Shown here in pieces: positions 1 through 7,971 of a stretch of 52,366 bases of DNA. The translations under genes were made by a program, and so were the position numbers. The DNA is from Planctomycetota bacterium (GTDB lineage Bacteria > Planctomycetota > Planctomycetia > Planctomycetales > Planctomycetaceae). Where the stretch lies: assembly GCA_003669125.1 (NCBI GenBank), contig QWQF01000132.1:1-52366 (forward strand). Direction: 5' to 3'. The stretch's first letter is position 1, and every line of letters begins with the position of its first letter. Below the pieces are notes generated by a model. The model worked only from the letters and a program-made list of their open reading frames with translations. It made no database searches and was not told the origin of the DNA.

Positions 1-311
1 AGCGTGCGACGGAGCAGTCGTTCGGCGATCGCGACTCCGAGTCGGACGGCCTCGTGCTGACTCTGATCGAGCCAATGGTCTCGTTGGGCGTGCAGTTGAT
101 CGGCGGCGAACTGCAGCGCGGCAAGCGTGGAATTCAGTCGAGAATCCGCGTGTGGTTCACAACGCGGCGACAGTCCGATCGGCAGCGTTAACTGCTCGAA
201 TGAGGAGGAGTCGAAACGTGAATCGATCGGCTCGGATAAGTCGGCCAGTCGGACTCGACTCGCGGAGTTGTTGCGAGGATCGGCTTTGAGGATGCGTGTG
301 GCGGTGGTCAT
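1..311 (-). CDS. fliH: FliH-like flagellar export protein, N-terminal part (cut by window edge)
   Basis: The reading frame begins at an ATG (309-311) that overlaps the stop of the FliF-like gene as ATGA, so the two genes are translationally coupled. It stays open to the left edge, giving about 103 residues. The N-terminal half is Ser/Arg-rich and low in complexity. The last part, ending AVRLGVAIAERLLRRTL, resembles the conserved FliH segment that follows the coiled region in proteins that bind and restrain the export ATPase FliI. Gene order fliF(-G)-fliH is the usual flagellar order and is the strongest support. The C-terminal FliI-binding part lies outside the window, so the assignment rests on a short match plus context. 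Confidence 0.62.
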   Translation of the reverse strand, partial: MTTATRILKADPRNNSASRVRLADLSEPIDSRFDSSSFEQLTLPIGLSPRCEPHADSRLNSTLAALQFAADQLHAQRDHWLDQSQHEAVRLGVAIAERLLRRT

Positions 312-2038
312 GCGAAGGCCCTCTGCGTCGGAGTCTCGGGCAGCAGGTGGGCGATGCGATTGATCGGTTCGTGCGCGATCGGCTCGGCGGCGGGAGTCAT
401 CCGTTCGCAGACGGCGCGTGCGATTTCCGCGACGAGTTCTTCAGGAACTTCGCCGAGCGACTTGAGGCGACGGATCACGTCGGTCTGTAACGACGCCGCG
501 AATCTCGACAAGCAAGCGGAGGCGAGCCGTGTCGAAAATCGAGTCAGCAAGACGGCAATCGCTTGTGGACGTTCGTGCCGCAGCGCATCGGCGAGAGTTT
601 GCGGATCGAGCTGTTGCAGCCGCGCGAGATCAGTGAGCGATTCGATCGGATTTGGTGGTTCAATGCGGACTTGGTCTTCGTCAGTCGAGCGAGCCGCAAG
701 CACGAGTTCTCCGAGAGATTCGACGTTTGGCGAGGACAGGTCCGAGGAACGACTGGCCTGGGGCGTGACGTCGTCCGGTCTCCAGCTGCGGGCGGTCATC
801 GTGAGGCACAGCACGGCGAGCAATCCACACACGATGTGCGGCCAAGCGGCGAACGGAACGGTTGCTGGAGTCGCCGATGCGGTGACAGTGCCTGGAATGA
901 TCGACAATTCGGCAAGCGTCGCGTCGGGCGGGAGCAGGTTCCGCACCAGGAGTCGCAGTTGAGCGTACTCGGCGTCGCAGAGATCATCGGGGTTTGTCGT
1001 GCGATGTTCGGCGGTCAGTAATTGTTGAGCGACGTGAGCATCGAAAGAGGCTTGTGGGATTTGAACGGCGACGTGCCATGTGCAGGAGGTGGCGGCGTCA
1101 GCCGAATTCGACGGAATGTCGCTGTCTGCGATGATGAGCGGCGAGAACTCGACGAAGTTGTCGGACGCCTCCGTTGTCCAGACGATCGCCGATCCGAAAG
1201 TCGGTTTTGCTGTCGTGTGGCGTTTGGTCGGGAGAGGCACTTCGACGAGCTTGGCATGCACCGTCGCATCGGGGATGTGTGCGAGGGCGGCAGCGATTCG
1301 CGATTCGAGTTGTCGAGCAAGTCGCTCGTGTTGCCGACGGCGTTGTTCGGCGATCAAAACGTCGGAGTCGTCGGAAATCGTGAGGCCAGTCGATTGGTCG
1401 AGTACGACGATGTCGTCCGCACTGAGATCGGAAATCATGCCGGCCACCGCAGTGCGGAGCGACTGTGCGAGTTCCGACGTGAGGTCGTGTCCGTCTCGCG
1501 GCAGAACGCTGATCGTGGCTGTCACTTTGGAGCGGCTCGCAAAAGCGGAGCGACCTTTGCCGCGTGCCCAGATCACGTCGGCGTCCGCGATGGCGGGAAT
1601 GGCCTTCAAGTGTCGCCGCAGGGTGTCGCGCAGATCGTGATCTTTGAGTTGTTCGAGTTGCTCGTGACTGGTGAAGAGGTTGGCTTTCGTAGTCGACGGT
1701 CTGTGTTCGTCGCCGGAGTCACCATCGTCGCGCTGAGATTTCGGAAGCGCGGTGGTGTAGCGAGCGATTTCCGCTGACGGCACGAGCAATTTGCGAGCAT
1801 CGCGGCGAAACGATTTGAGGCCGGCTTGTCGCCAAGCAGATTGAATGGTGGCGAGCTCCGATGTGGAGAACTCACGACCATCGGCGATCGGTTGCCAGCT
1901 TTCGGTCGAACGGCTCAGCAAAAAAAAGAACCCGACCGCGCTGGCGACGAGCACGGCGACCATCGCGATGCGTTGGCCGCGAGCGAATCGCTGCCAACGA
2001 TCAACGAGTGGGGCCGCATGTCGTCGCAATTCATCCAT
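308..2038 (-). CDS. fliF: FliF-like flagellar M-ring protein fused to a FliG middle domain
   Basis: 576 residues from the ATG at 2038; a GTG at 2107 is also in frame but falls in the loop of an intergenic hairpin and is less likely. One membrane segment lies at about residues 24-42 (IAMVAVLVASAVGFFFLLS). It is followed by a YscJ/FliF-type domain, a long periplasmic region, and a second membrane segment at about 399-419. Ordinary FliF ends in a short cytoplasmic tail that binds the separate switch protein FliG. Here residues about 468-547 instead read as a FliG middle domain (LDPQTLADALRHERPQAIAV, then DVIRRLKSLGEVPEELVAEI). The C-terminal torque helix domain of FliG is absent. The stop overlaps the start of the FliH-like gene by 4 bp. 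Family assignment is by motif recognition; the fusion is read directly from one uninterrupted frame. Confidence 0.8.
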   Translation of the reverse strand: MDELRRHAAPLVDRWQRFARGQRIAMVAVLVASAVGFFFLLSRSTESWQPIADGREFSTSELATIQSAWRQAGLKSFRRDARKLLVPSAEIARYTTALPKSQRDDGDSGDEHRPSTTKANLFTSHEQLEQLKDHDLRDTLRRHLKAIPAIADADVIWARGKGRSAFASRSKVTATISVLPRDGHDLTSELAQSLRTAVAGMISDLSADDIVVLDQSTGLTISDDSDVLIAEQRRRQHERLARQLESRIAAALAHIPDATVHAKLVEVPLPTKRHTTAKPTFGSAIVWTTEASDNFVEFSPLIIADSDIPSNSADAATSCTWHVAVQIPQASFDAHVAQQLLTAEHRTTNPDDLCDAEYAQLRLLVRNLLPPDATLAELSIIPGTVTASATPATVPFAAWPHIVCGLLAVLCLTMTARSWRPDDVTPQASRSSDLSSPNVESLGELVLAARSTDEDQVRIEPPNPIESLTDLARLQQLDPQTLADALRHERPQAIAVLLTRFSTRLASACLSRFAASLQTDVIRRLKSLGEVPEELVAEIARAVCERMTPAAEPIAHEPINRIAHLLPETPTQRAFA

Positions 2039-2096
2039 GAACGCGGTGCCCTGCGGGCTGGTCGGGTGAAGCCGTCGTCCGTGACAGCCATTTGGT

Positions 2097-2146
2097 GAGA
2101 CGGGCACGCTTGCCCGTCTCGGAATCGAGGATTGACAAGTGTGCCC
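2097..2146. repeat. Intergenic palindrome, GGGCA...TGCCC family
   Basis: Perfect 10-bp arms GAGACGGGCA (2097-2106) and TGCCCGTCTC (2111-2120) enclose a 4-base loop. A further CAAGTGTGCCCATC lies to the right and pairs imperfectly with the GGGCACGCTTGCCC core. It sits between the sigma-54-like regulator and the FliF gene, both on the minus strand. Related copies are at about 39.11 and 44.54 kb. Confidence 0.75.
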
Positions 2147-2149
2147 ATC

Positions 2150-3637
2150 CTACGCCGCTTTGAGATTTGATCCTGGACCACCGCGCGGCGGGTAGCCGTA
2201 TTCGCGGAGCTTGCCCGAGAGTGTGCGGAGGCCGATGTCGAGCGAGCAGGCGGTCTTCTCGCGGTTGCCTCCGCAGCGAGTGAACGTGGTTTCGATGAGT
2301 TGCCGTTCCATGTCGGCGAGCGTCATGCGAGGAACTTCGGTGCCGTCCGGGGTCTCGGTTTTCGCGAGCCACGGTTGCAGCATGTCAGCCGTGATGTCGT
2401 TGCCGTTCGCGACGACTGCGGTGTTTCCCAGAACGGTGTACAGCTCGCGGAGGTTGCCGGACCAGAGGTGCTCTTTGAGGACTTCCAGTGAGTTGCGGGT
2501 CAGCCGCGGACGCGGTTGATCTTCTTGCAACGCCCAGCGGATGAAGAATTGCTCAGCCAACGGCGCGATGTCTTCAGGACGTTCGCGAACCGGCGGCACG
2601 AGCAGCCGTTCGGCGTTCAGTCCACGAATGAGGATTTCCAGTCCGAGCGTTTGGCGCGTCGGCAGATCCAGATTCTGATGCGTCGATGCGATGATGCGGA
2701 CGATCGAGCGATGCCGGCCTTGCGAGCCTTCCGCCAGTTCCTGTTGCCGAGCGACGAAGCGACAGAGCGGCTTCTGCAAGGCGACCGGGAACTCGTCGAA
2801 CTCGTCGAGAAACAGCGTGCCACCCGCTGGCCGCGTCGGTGTGTCGAGCGGCAACGTGGAGACTTCGGCATCAGAGACATCGACGCACAGCAAATCATTG
2901 AGTTGCTCGAGCGTCAGTGAGCGACTGTGAATTCGGACGAACGGCTGAGCCGCTCGCGAGCTGCCGTCGTGGATTGCATTCGCCAGCAAACTGGTGCCGG
3001 TGCCGGCTTCGCCACAGATCAGAATCGGCGTGTCGCAGGCGGAGGCCGCGTCGATCGACTCGAACAGCTTTTCCATGCGGGGACTGCCACCGAGGACTTC
3101 GCGAAGCGAATGTGCCTGAGTCTGCGGACGCGTGATTTGTCGTTGTGATTGGTGTGCATCGGCGTGCCGGATCGCCATCGCGATGATCGACTTCAATGCG
3201 GCTCCCGAAAGCTCCTGTTCGCTGAGTACGGTCAGTCGTCCGGCGATCTCTTCGGAACGCAGGCCGATTGGCAGCGAATTCGCGTCGCTCGATTCGGTGA
3301 TCACAATCAGTTGTGTGCAGCCACTGTTGCCCAAAACGGCGGCCGCGAAATCTCGAATCGGTCGCGAGCCGCTGTCGGTGTTGCTGGCGGCGGCCAGCGT
3401 GGCGTCGTCGACGATGACCAGCGGCGCTGGTTCCCGAAGCAGTAGTGCCGTGGCTTGGTCCAACGAGCGATTCGGCTCGGCGGGCAAACCGGCTCCGCTG
3501 GAGTTTTCGAGCGCGGCGCGAATCGGTGCGTGCGAAATGCACGTCAAAACGCGAGCGGTGGCGGACAGTCGGCCAGCGACTGCTCCCGTCGTGGAAAAGT
3601 CGGGGCGGAATGGGCTTGAGTGCATGGCGTGATCCAT
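2150..3637 (-). CDS. Degenerate sigma-54-type (NtrC/FleQ-like) transcription regulator
   Basis: 495 residues from the ATG at 3637; an ATG at 3625 and a TTG at 3688 are alternatives, and none has a clear Shine-Dalgarno sequence. Residues about 28-160 look like a worn receiver or FleQ-type N-domain. The AAA+ core spans about 180-425. Walker A reads GEAGTGTS (209-216), so the catalytic Lys is replaced by Thr. The GAFTGA loop that contacts sigma-54 is missing and is replaced by an acidic linker (about 245-270). Walker B (GGTLFLDE, 272-279), sensor I (VRIIASTH), the PPVRERPEDI region and the WSGNLREL segment are all kept. A Fis-type helix-turn-helix ends the protein (about 438-481). It lies directly upstream of, and co-directional with, the fliF-like gene, which suggests a flagellar regulator. 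By family knowledge it should neither hydrolyse ATP normally nor open sigma-54 promoters. Confidence 0.82.
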   Translation of the reverse strand: MDHAMHSSPFRPDFSTTGAVAGRLSATARVLTCISHAPIRAALENSSGAGLPAEPNRSLDQATALLLREPAPLVIVDDATLAAASNTDSGSRPIRDFAAAVLGNSGCTQLIVITESSDANSLPIGLRSEEIAGRLTVLSEQELSGAALKSIIAMAIRHADAHQSQRQITRPQTQAHSLREVLGGSPRMEKLFESIDAASACDTPILICGEAGTGTSLLANAIHDGSSRAAQPFVRIHSRSLTLEQLNDLLCVDVSDAEVSTLPLDTPTRPAGGTLFLDEFDEFPVALQKPLCRFVARQQELAEGSQGRHRSIVRIIASTHQNLDLPTRQTLGLEILIRGLNAERLLVPPVRERPEDIAPLAEQFFIRWALQEDQPRPRLTRNSLEVLKEHLWSGNLRELYTVLGNTAVVANGNDITADMLQPWLAKTETPDGTEVPRMTLADMERQLIETTFTRCGGNREKTACSLDIGLRTLSGKLREYGYPPRGGPGSNLKAA

Positions 3638-3782
3638 GAAAGTCAGACAGGGGTTCCGACGGACGAATGCCGTCACGAGGGGATGCAAGAATCTGACTCA
3701 AGGAGGGGAGTGGCCCGGAATGGGCGGAGGGGAGGCACCAGAAGGGACGCTTGTTTTGCCGTGCGGCGGAGCAAGCGAGCGG

Positions 3783-3812
3783 TTGATAGACCGAAACGCA
3801 AAATCGTGTCAA
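3783..3812 (-). promoter_or_regulatory. Possible sigma-70-type promoter for the regulator gene
   Basis: On the minus strand a perfect TTGACA (3807-3812) is followed after 18 bp by TATCAA (3783-3788), about 145 bp upstream of the ATG at 3637. The match is by eye, and planctomycete promoters are poorly defined. Confidence 0.35.
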
Positions 3813-3849
3813 TTCGACTTCAGCAATTTTCGCGAGACGCGAGAAATGG

Positions 3850-6800
3850 CTAGCGCACCGTCACGAACTCGTGATGGTTGAACAGCACATGAAGCAAATT
3901 TTCGCGTGCTCTCTGAGTCGCATCGGCGGACGGTGGGACGCCGCTGGTCGTCGACGTCTTGAATCGAGTCAGCTTGCTGGACTCAGCGTGCGACTGCGAT
4001 TGTTCTCCAAGAAAAGTCTCGCACTCCGTGAGTTCGGCGTCGGTCGGCTGACGATTGAGCAGGTGCTCGAAGGCGAGCGACGCGAAAGCTCTCCGGCCGG
4101 GGGACGAGTTCAACCAAGCTCGGTCGGAGTGTTTCGAGTCGGCCAACACACGTTCGGCCAGCTTGCCGGCGACGAGTCGCGACTGAGCGAGTGTCAGTCC
4201 GCTGTTGGCCATCGCGAGAGCTTGTTGCGGAGCGATGCTCGCCGAGCGGCGGTAGCACTCGGAGACGTTCGGACCGTCGAACAGCGACGTGAACGTCATC
4301 CGCTTTTCTTTGCTGCTGCGGAAATACAAGCTGCGGCGACCACTTGTCTGGCCGAGATTAGGGTCGAGGTCGGGGCCGCCCGGTTGGTGCTCCAACGAAC
4401 CGGCGACGTGCAGAGTCGCATCCCGCACGGCCTCGGCTTCCAGTCGTCGTGAATTGAATCGCCACAACGTCAGGTTCTCTGGGTCGATGGCGGAGTTCTG
4501 TTTGGTCAGGTCGCTCGTCTCCGGTGTCGATGACGTGAGCCGATAGGCGTCGCTGAACACGATCAGCCGATGCAGATGCCGTTGATCCCACCCAGAATCC
4601 ATGAACTCGACAGCGAGCCAATCGAGGAGTTCCGGGTGCGTCGGCTCTTTGCCGTTGATGCCGAAGTCAAACACGCTGGCGACCAGCGGCGTCCCGAAAT
4701 GTCGCATCCAAATGTGATTGACCGCCACGCGTGCCGTCAGTGGGTTGTCGCGTGAAGCGATCCAGCGTGCGAGCGTCGAACGTCGGCCGGTGCTGGTTGT
4801 CGGATAGTTTTCGCTCAGACCTTTGTACTGATCGCTGACCGTTTCGAGGGCTTTAGTCGCTGCGTCACGAGGTTGCTGCTTCTTCGTCAGATCGGCCTCC
4901 GCATCGGTGACGGCCTTCTGAGTTTTCGCATCGCCTGGCTTCGCGGACAGCTTGGCCTTCGCCAGTGTTTGCTCGGCGTTGCCGAGTTGGACCTCGGCCA
5001 GAGCAAGTGCATGTTCGCGTTCCGCACGCGATGCGGCTTGAGCCAGTTCCTTTTGTTTCGCGCCCTCGACCGGTGTGATTCCGAACTTGGCCGAGTCGGC
5101 TGCGATCACGGCGTCGACGAAACGAACGTTGGATTGCTCGGCTTGTTGCAATCGCCCGGCTTGGCGGAGAGCTTGTTGCGATTCAGCGAGCAGCGTTTCA
5201 GGATCGAGTTTGACGGGAGCAGACTTGATCGCGGCGACCGCCTGTTGCTGTTCGGCGGCAGTCGGCGAATTGTCACGCAGCAGCTTGTCGTCCGGCAGTG
5301 CAATGACGACGCAGCGAGAAAACTCTGCCGTCGCGTCGTACGTCCACAGCGTCAATGGGCCGCCGGCTTTTCGCGGCGTCGGGAAGCGATACACCAAACA
5401 GAGTGCTCCGTTGACGCTGATGTTGGCGAGTTGATCGCGGACGGCGACTCGCAGTTCGAGTTCGCGGTTGAGTTCGATCGGCAACGCCAATCCGCCGTCG
5501 TTCGGGTAAGTCGTCTGACCGCCGGACGTGTGAGAGATTTGCAGCTTCTGTCCGCCGGCCACCGCGCTGAGATAGACGCCGTGGTAATTCGCTTCGTCAT
5601 GCACATCAAAACTGAGGCCGACCGATTTCCACATCTTGCCGCCAGTTGTTTTGAAGCGGAACGTGGCCTCGAAGTTCGCCGGATGCGGCATCTTGCTGAC
5701 GAGCGTGCCCATGCCGGTTTCCGTGTCAGTCTGTGTCAACCGCCCGTCGCGATGTTCCCACTTTCCTTTCGTCGCGTTCCACAACTCTGGTCGAGCAGCA
5801 TTGAAATCGTCGGCGATCACGGCGTTGGTCGGCAGTGCATCGACGGTCGGTGTGTCGGCGGGTTTCGTCGTCGCCAGCTTCTCTGCGTCAGCCAATTTCG
5901 TGCGTGCCGTCGCGAGGTCTTGCTCCGCGCGAGCCAATTGCTGGCGAGCCTTCTGTCGCTCTTCCTCTTGGACGAACGATTGCAGGCCGGGGTAGTACGC
6001 CTTCGCCGGCAGCGCGACCGGTTGAATGTCAGTCGGGATGTTGAACAGACTCGGCAGAGCAGGGGGGAGCGGTTTGTCATTGACCGGCTGAGCTTCGTCG
6101 CCGCGCACGAACAAGAACGTCGGCTGAGCCGCGTTCGCATCGAACGCTCGAACGAGGCCGAGCTTGTCGCGATCCGGCTCACCCGGCAGGCGATCCGTGC
6201 GGACGTCGTACGGTTCGAAGAACGCTCGGAGTTGAAAATACTCCGACTGCGAGAGCGGGTCGTACATGTGATCGTGGCACTTCGCGCAATTGAACGTCAG
6301 GCCGAGAAACGCCTTGCCGGTGTGCTCGACGGCGTTGTCGAGCCAGACGTTTCGATTGAATCGGAACCAATGCCGCACGAGGAATCCGGTCGCTCGCAGT
6401 GCGTCGGGATCGTCCGGCGCGACTTCATCCGCGGCCAACATCTCGACCAGCATGCGGTCATACGGCTTGCCGGTGTTGAGCGATTCGACAATCCAGTCCC
6501 GCCAGCGCCAGATGTGTGGCTTGCTCTCGCGAACCTCGGCGGCGTACCCGTCCCAATCGCTGTACCGCCAGACGTCCATCCAATGCCGAGCCCAACGCTC
6601 GCCGTATCGGGAATCGGTCAGTAAACGATCGACAATTTTTTCGTACGCGTCGGAAGAATCATCTGCGACAAACTCGCGCAACTCATCGGCTGTGGGTGGG
6701 ATGCCAATCAAATCGACGAAGACACGCCGCAGCAGAGTCCCCTTCGACGCGACGGGCAACGCGACGAGCCCTTTCGCAGTTCTCGTTGACGAGAGGAACT

Positions 6801-7293
6801 GGTCAATCGGATTCGCTCCCGCTCTCGCAGCGTCGTTCTTCGGAACGGTCGATCGGCGAGGCGTTTGAAACGCCCAGTGAGCCTTCGGATCTTTCTGAGG
6901 AACTTCGTCGGCAGGGGCTGCGGCACCGGATTCAATCCAGCGTTGCAGAAGCTCAATCTGTTCCGCCGGGAGTCGATCCCCTTCGGGCGGCATTCGTTCG
7001 GAGTCATCGACGGCTCGAACACGCTTGAGCAGCAAACTCGCCGCGGATTTACCGGGGACGATTGCGGTTCCGTTCTCGCCGCCAACTCGGATGGCGGCGG
7101 CTGTGTCCAATCGCAAGCGGCCTTCTTGCTTCGTCGCTCCGTGACAACGAAAACACCGCGCGGCCAAGATCGGTTTAATTTGTTTCGCGTAATCGACTGC
7201 GTCGGCAGCGACAACCAGCGGTGAATCAATCGCCAACAAACATGCGGTCGCCGTGATCAACAACGACCACGCGGATCGAGTCGGCCTGAGCAT
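3850..7293 (-). CDS. Planctomycete cytochrome protein PSCyt1-PSCyt2 (DUF1549)-PSD1 (DUF1553)
   Basis: 1147 residues. The second of two in-frame ATGs (7293) is preferred because GGAGGAG lies 8 bases ahead of it, against only 2 for the ATG at 7299. A signal peptide is followed by a PSCyt1 heme module with CFRCH (about 47-51) and MPPEG. A DUF1549 domain (about 155-390) contains a second motif, CAKCHDHMYDPL. A coiled linker precedes an inserted lectin/LamG-like beta domain (about 495-690) with WNATKGKWEHRDGRL and FRFKTTGG. After another helical stretch comes DUF1553 (about 830-1110), containing VNHIWMRHFG. These exported proteins are abundant in planctomycetes and have no firmly established reaction. 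The inserted beta domain suggests polysaccharide binding (inference). It lies 17 bp downstream of the FmdB-like gene and is probably co-transcribed with it. Confidence 0.88.
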   Translation of the reverse strand: MLRPTRSAWSLLITATACLLAIDSPLVVAADAVDYAKQIKPILAARCFRCHGATKQEGRLRLDTAAAIRVGGENGTAIVPGKSAASLLLKRVRAVDDSERMPPEGDRLPAEQIELLQRWIESGAAAPADEVPQKDPKAHWAFQTPRRSTVPKNDAARAGANPIDQFLSSTRTAKGLVALPVASKGTLLRRVFVDLIGIPPTADELREFVADDSSDAYEKIVDRLLTDSRYGERWARHWMDVWRYSDWDGYAAEVRESKPHIWRWRDWIVESLNTGKPYDRMLVEMLAADEVAPDDPDALRATGFLVRHWFRFNRNVWLDNAVEHTGKAFLGLTFNCAKCHDHMYDPLSQSEYFQLRAFFEPYDVRTDRLPGEPDRDKLGLVRAFDANAAQPTFLFVRGDEAQPVNDKPLPPALPSLFNIPTDIQPVALPAKAYYPGLQSFVQEEERQKARQQLARAEQDLATARTKLADAEKLATTKPADTPTVDALPTNAVIADDFNAARPELWNATKGKWEHRDGRLTQTDTETGMGTLVSKMPHPANFEATFRFKTTGGKMWKSVGLSFDVHDEANYHGVYLSAVAGGQKLQISHTSGGQTTYPNDGGLALPIELNRELELRVAVRDQLANISVNGALCLVYRFPTPRKAGGPLTLWTYDATAEFSRCVVIALPDDKLLRDNSPTAAEQQQAVAAIKSAPVKLDPETLLAESQQALRQAGRLQQAEQSNVRFVDAVIAADSAKFGITPVEGAKQKELAQAASRAEREHALALAEVQLGNAEQTLAKAKLSAKPGDAKTQKAVTDAEADLTKKQQPRDAATKALETVSDQYKGLSENYPTTSTGRRSTLARWIASRDNPLTARVAVNHIWMRHFGTPLVASVFDFGINGKEPTHPELLDWLAVEFMDSGWDQRHLHRLIVFSDAYRLTSSTPETSDLTKQNSAIDPENLTLWRFNSRRLEAEAVRDATLHVAGSLEHQPGGPDLDPNLGQTSGRRSLYFRSSKEKRMTFTSLFDGPNVSECYRRSASIAPQQALAMANSGLTLAQSRLVAGKLAERVLADSKHSDRAWLNSSPGRRAFASLAFEHLLNRQPTDAELTECETFLGEQSQSHAESSKLTRFKTSTTSGVPPSADATQRARENLLHVLFNHHEFVTVR

Positions 7294-7310
7294 TGTCATC
7301 GCTCCTCCGG

Positions 7311-7610
7311 TTATTCGGCATCTCGCTTGATGAGGTCCGGGCCTGTGCCGAGGACTTTTTCGTAAGTTCCAGTTTTCGACTTCTGGTACTTCGTGAAGCC
7401 CTGGCGTTCGAGGCTCTTGTTGCTGATGTCGCCCCGAATCGGGCCGCCGGAGTATTTTTTCTTGACGCTTGGAGCGGCCATGATTCGCTGCACCTTCTGG
7501 CCGGTCTGTGGGTGTTTTTTCAGCGTCGGGTCGGCGATGCGTTGCAACACCTCGAAGGTCTCCCCGTGGGAGCCATCGTCGTTCAAGATCACATATTCGT
7601 ACAACGGCAT
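7311..7610 (-). CDS. FmdB-family-like small protein without zinc-ribbon cysteines
   Basis: 99 residues beginning MPLYEY, the hallmark start of the FmdB family, with FEVLQRIADPTLKKHPQTGQ following the family pattern (aromatic-EV, then the second knuckle). Classical members bind zinc through two Cys-x2-Cys pairs. Here the first pair is replaced by VILNDDGSHGE and the second by HPQTG, so the protein has no cysteine at all. The C-terminal half is basic and Gly/Ser-rich. It is 17 bp upstream of the PSD1 cytochrome gene on the same strand. From memory, cysteine-free relatives occur in other planctomycetes; their role is unknown. Confidence 0.72.
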   Translation of the reverse strand: MPLYEYVILNDDGSHGETFEVLQRIADPTLKKHPQTGQKVQRIMAAPSVKKKYSGGPIRGDISNKSLERQGFTKYQKSKTGTYEKVLGTGPDLIKRDAE

Positions 7611-7770
7611 GACAGATCCCTCACTCGAACTGAATTGACCAAGAATCCTGGCGAGTGAACTCGACAGATCCCCATGATTTCCTCAGAATCCTGCCCGTTT
7701 CAAGCTTGGCACTTTGCCCGACGGACCAGTCGCCGAGCATTCTATCATCGCCGCACCCGGAGCCAATTCG

Positions 7771-7971
7771 ATGTCCGACAATCCTGCCCACGAATCTGCG
7801 GCGGTCACCGAAGAACTTTTCGACAAGGCCGAGTTGGCCGGGTTTGTCGCCGATGATCAATTGGCCGGCCGACATATCTGCAAAATGCTTTCGGCGCTGT
7901 TCGTCTACACGCTGGTCGCGATGTCGACCGCCGCGATCTGGACCTATCTGGATATTCTGCGACGTTCCTAG
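7771..7971 (+). CDS. Small single-pass membrane protein of unknown function
   Basis: 66 residues from the ATG at 7771; the frame is open upstream but the added residues look non-coding. An acidic soluble N-terminus is followed by one hydrophobic helix near the C-terminus (MLSALFVYTLVAMSTAAIW), then a short basic tail. Its stop TAG overlaps the stop of the converging WD40 gene in a shared CTAG. I do not recognise a family. It could be a small accessory membrane protein or a chance frame; the clean TM segment and charged tail favour a real gene. Confidence 0.45.
   Translation: MSDNPAHESAAVTEELFDKAELAGFVADDQLAGRHICKMLSALFVYTLVAMSTAAIWTYLDILRRS

Noticed and set aside
4873-6624. 583-residue plus-strand open frame opposite the PSD1 gene
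   Set aside because: It lies wholly antisense to a clear cytochrome gene. Its product is Arg/Leu-rich without domains, the usual result of GC-rich codon use on the other strand.
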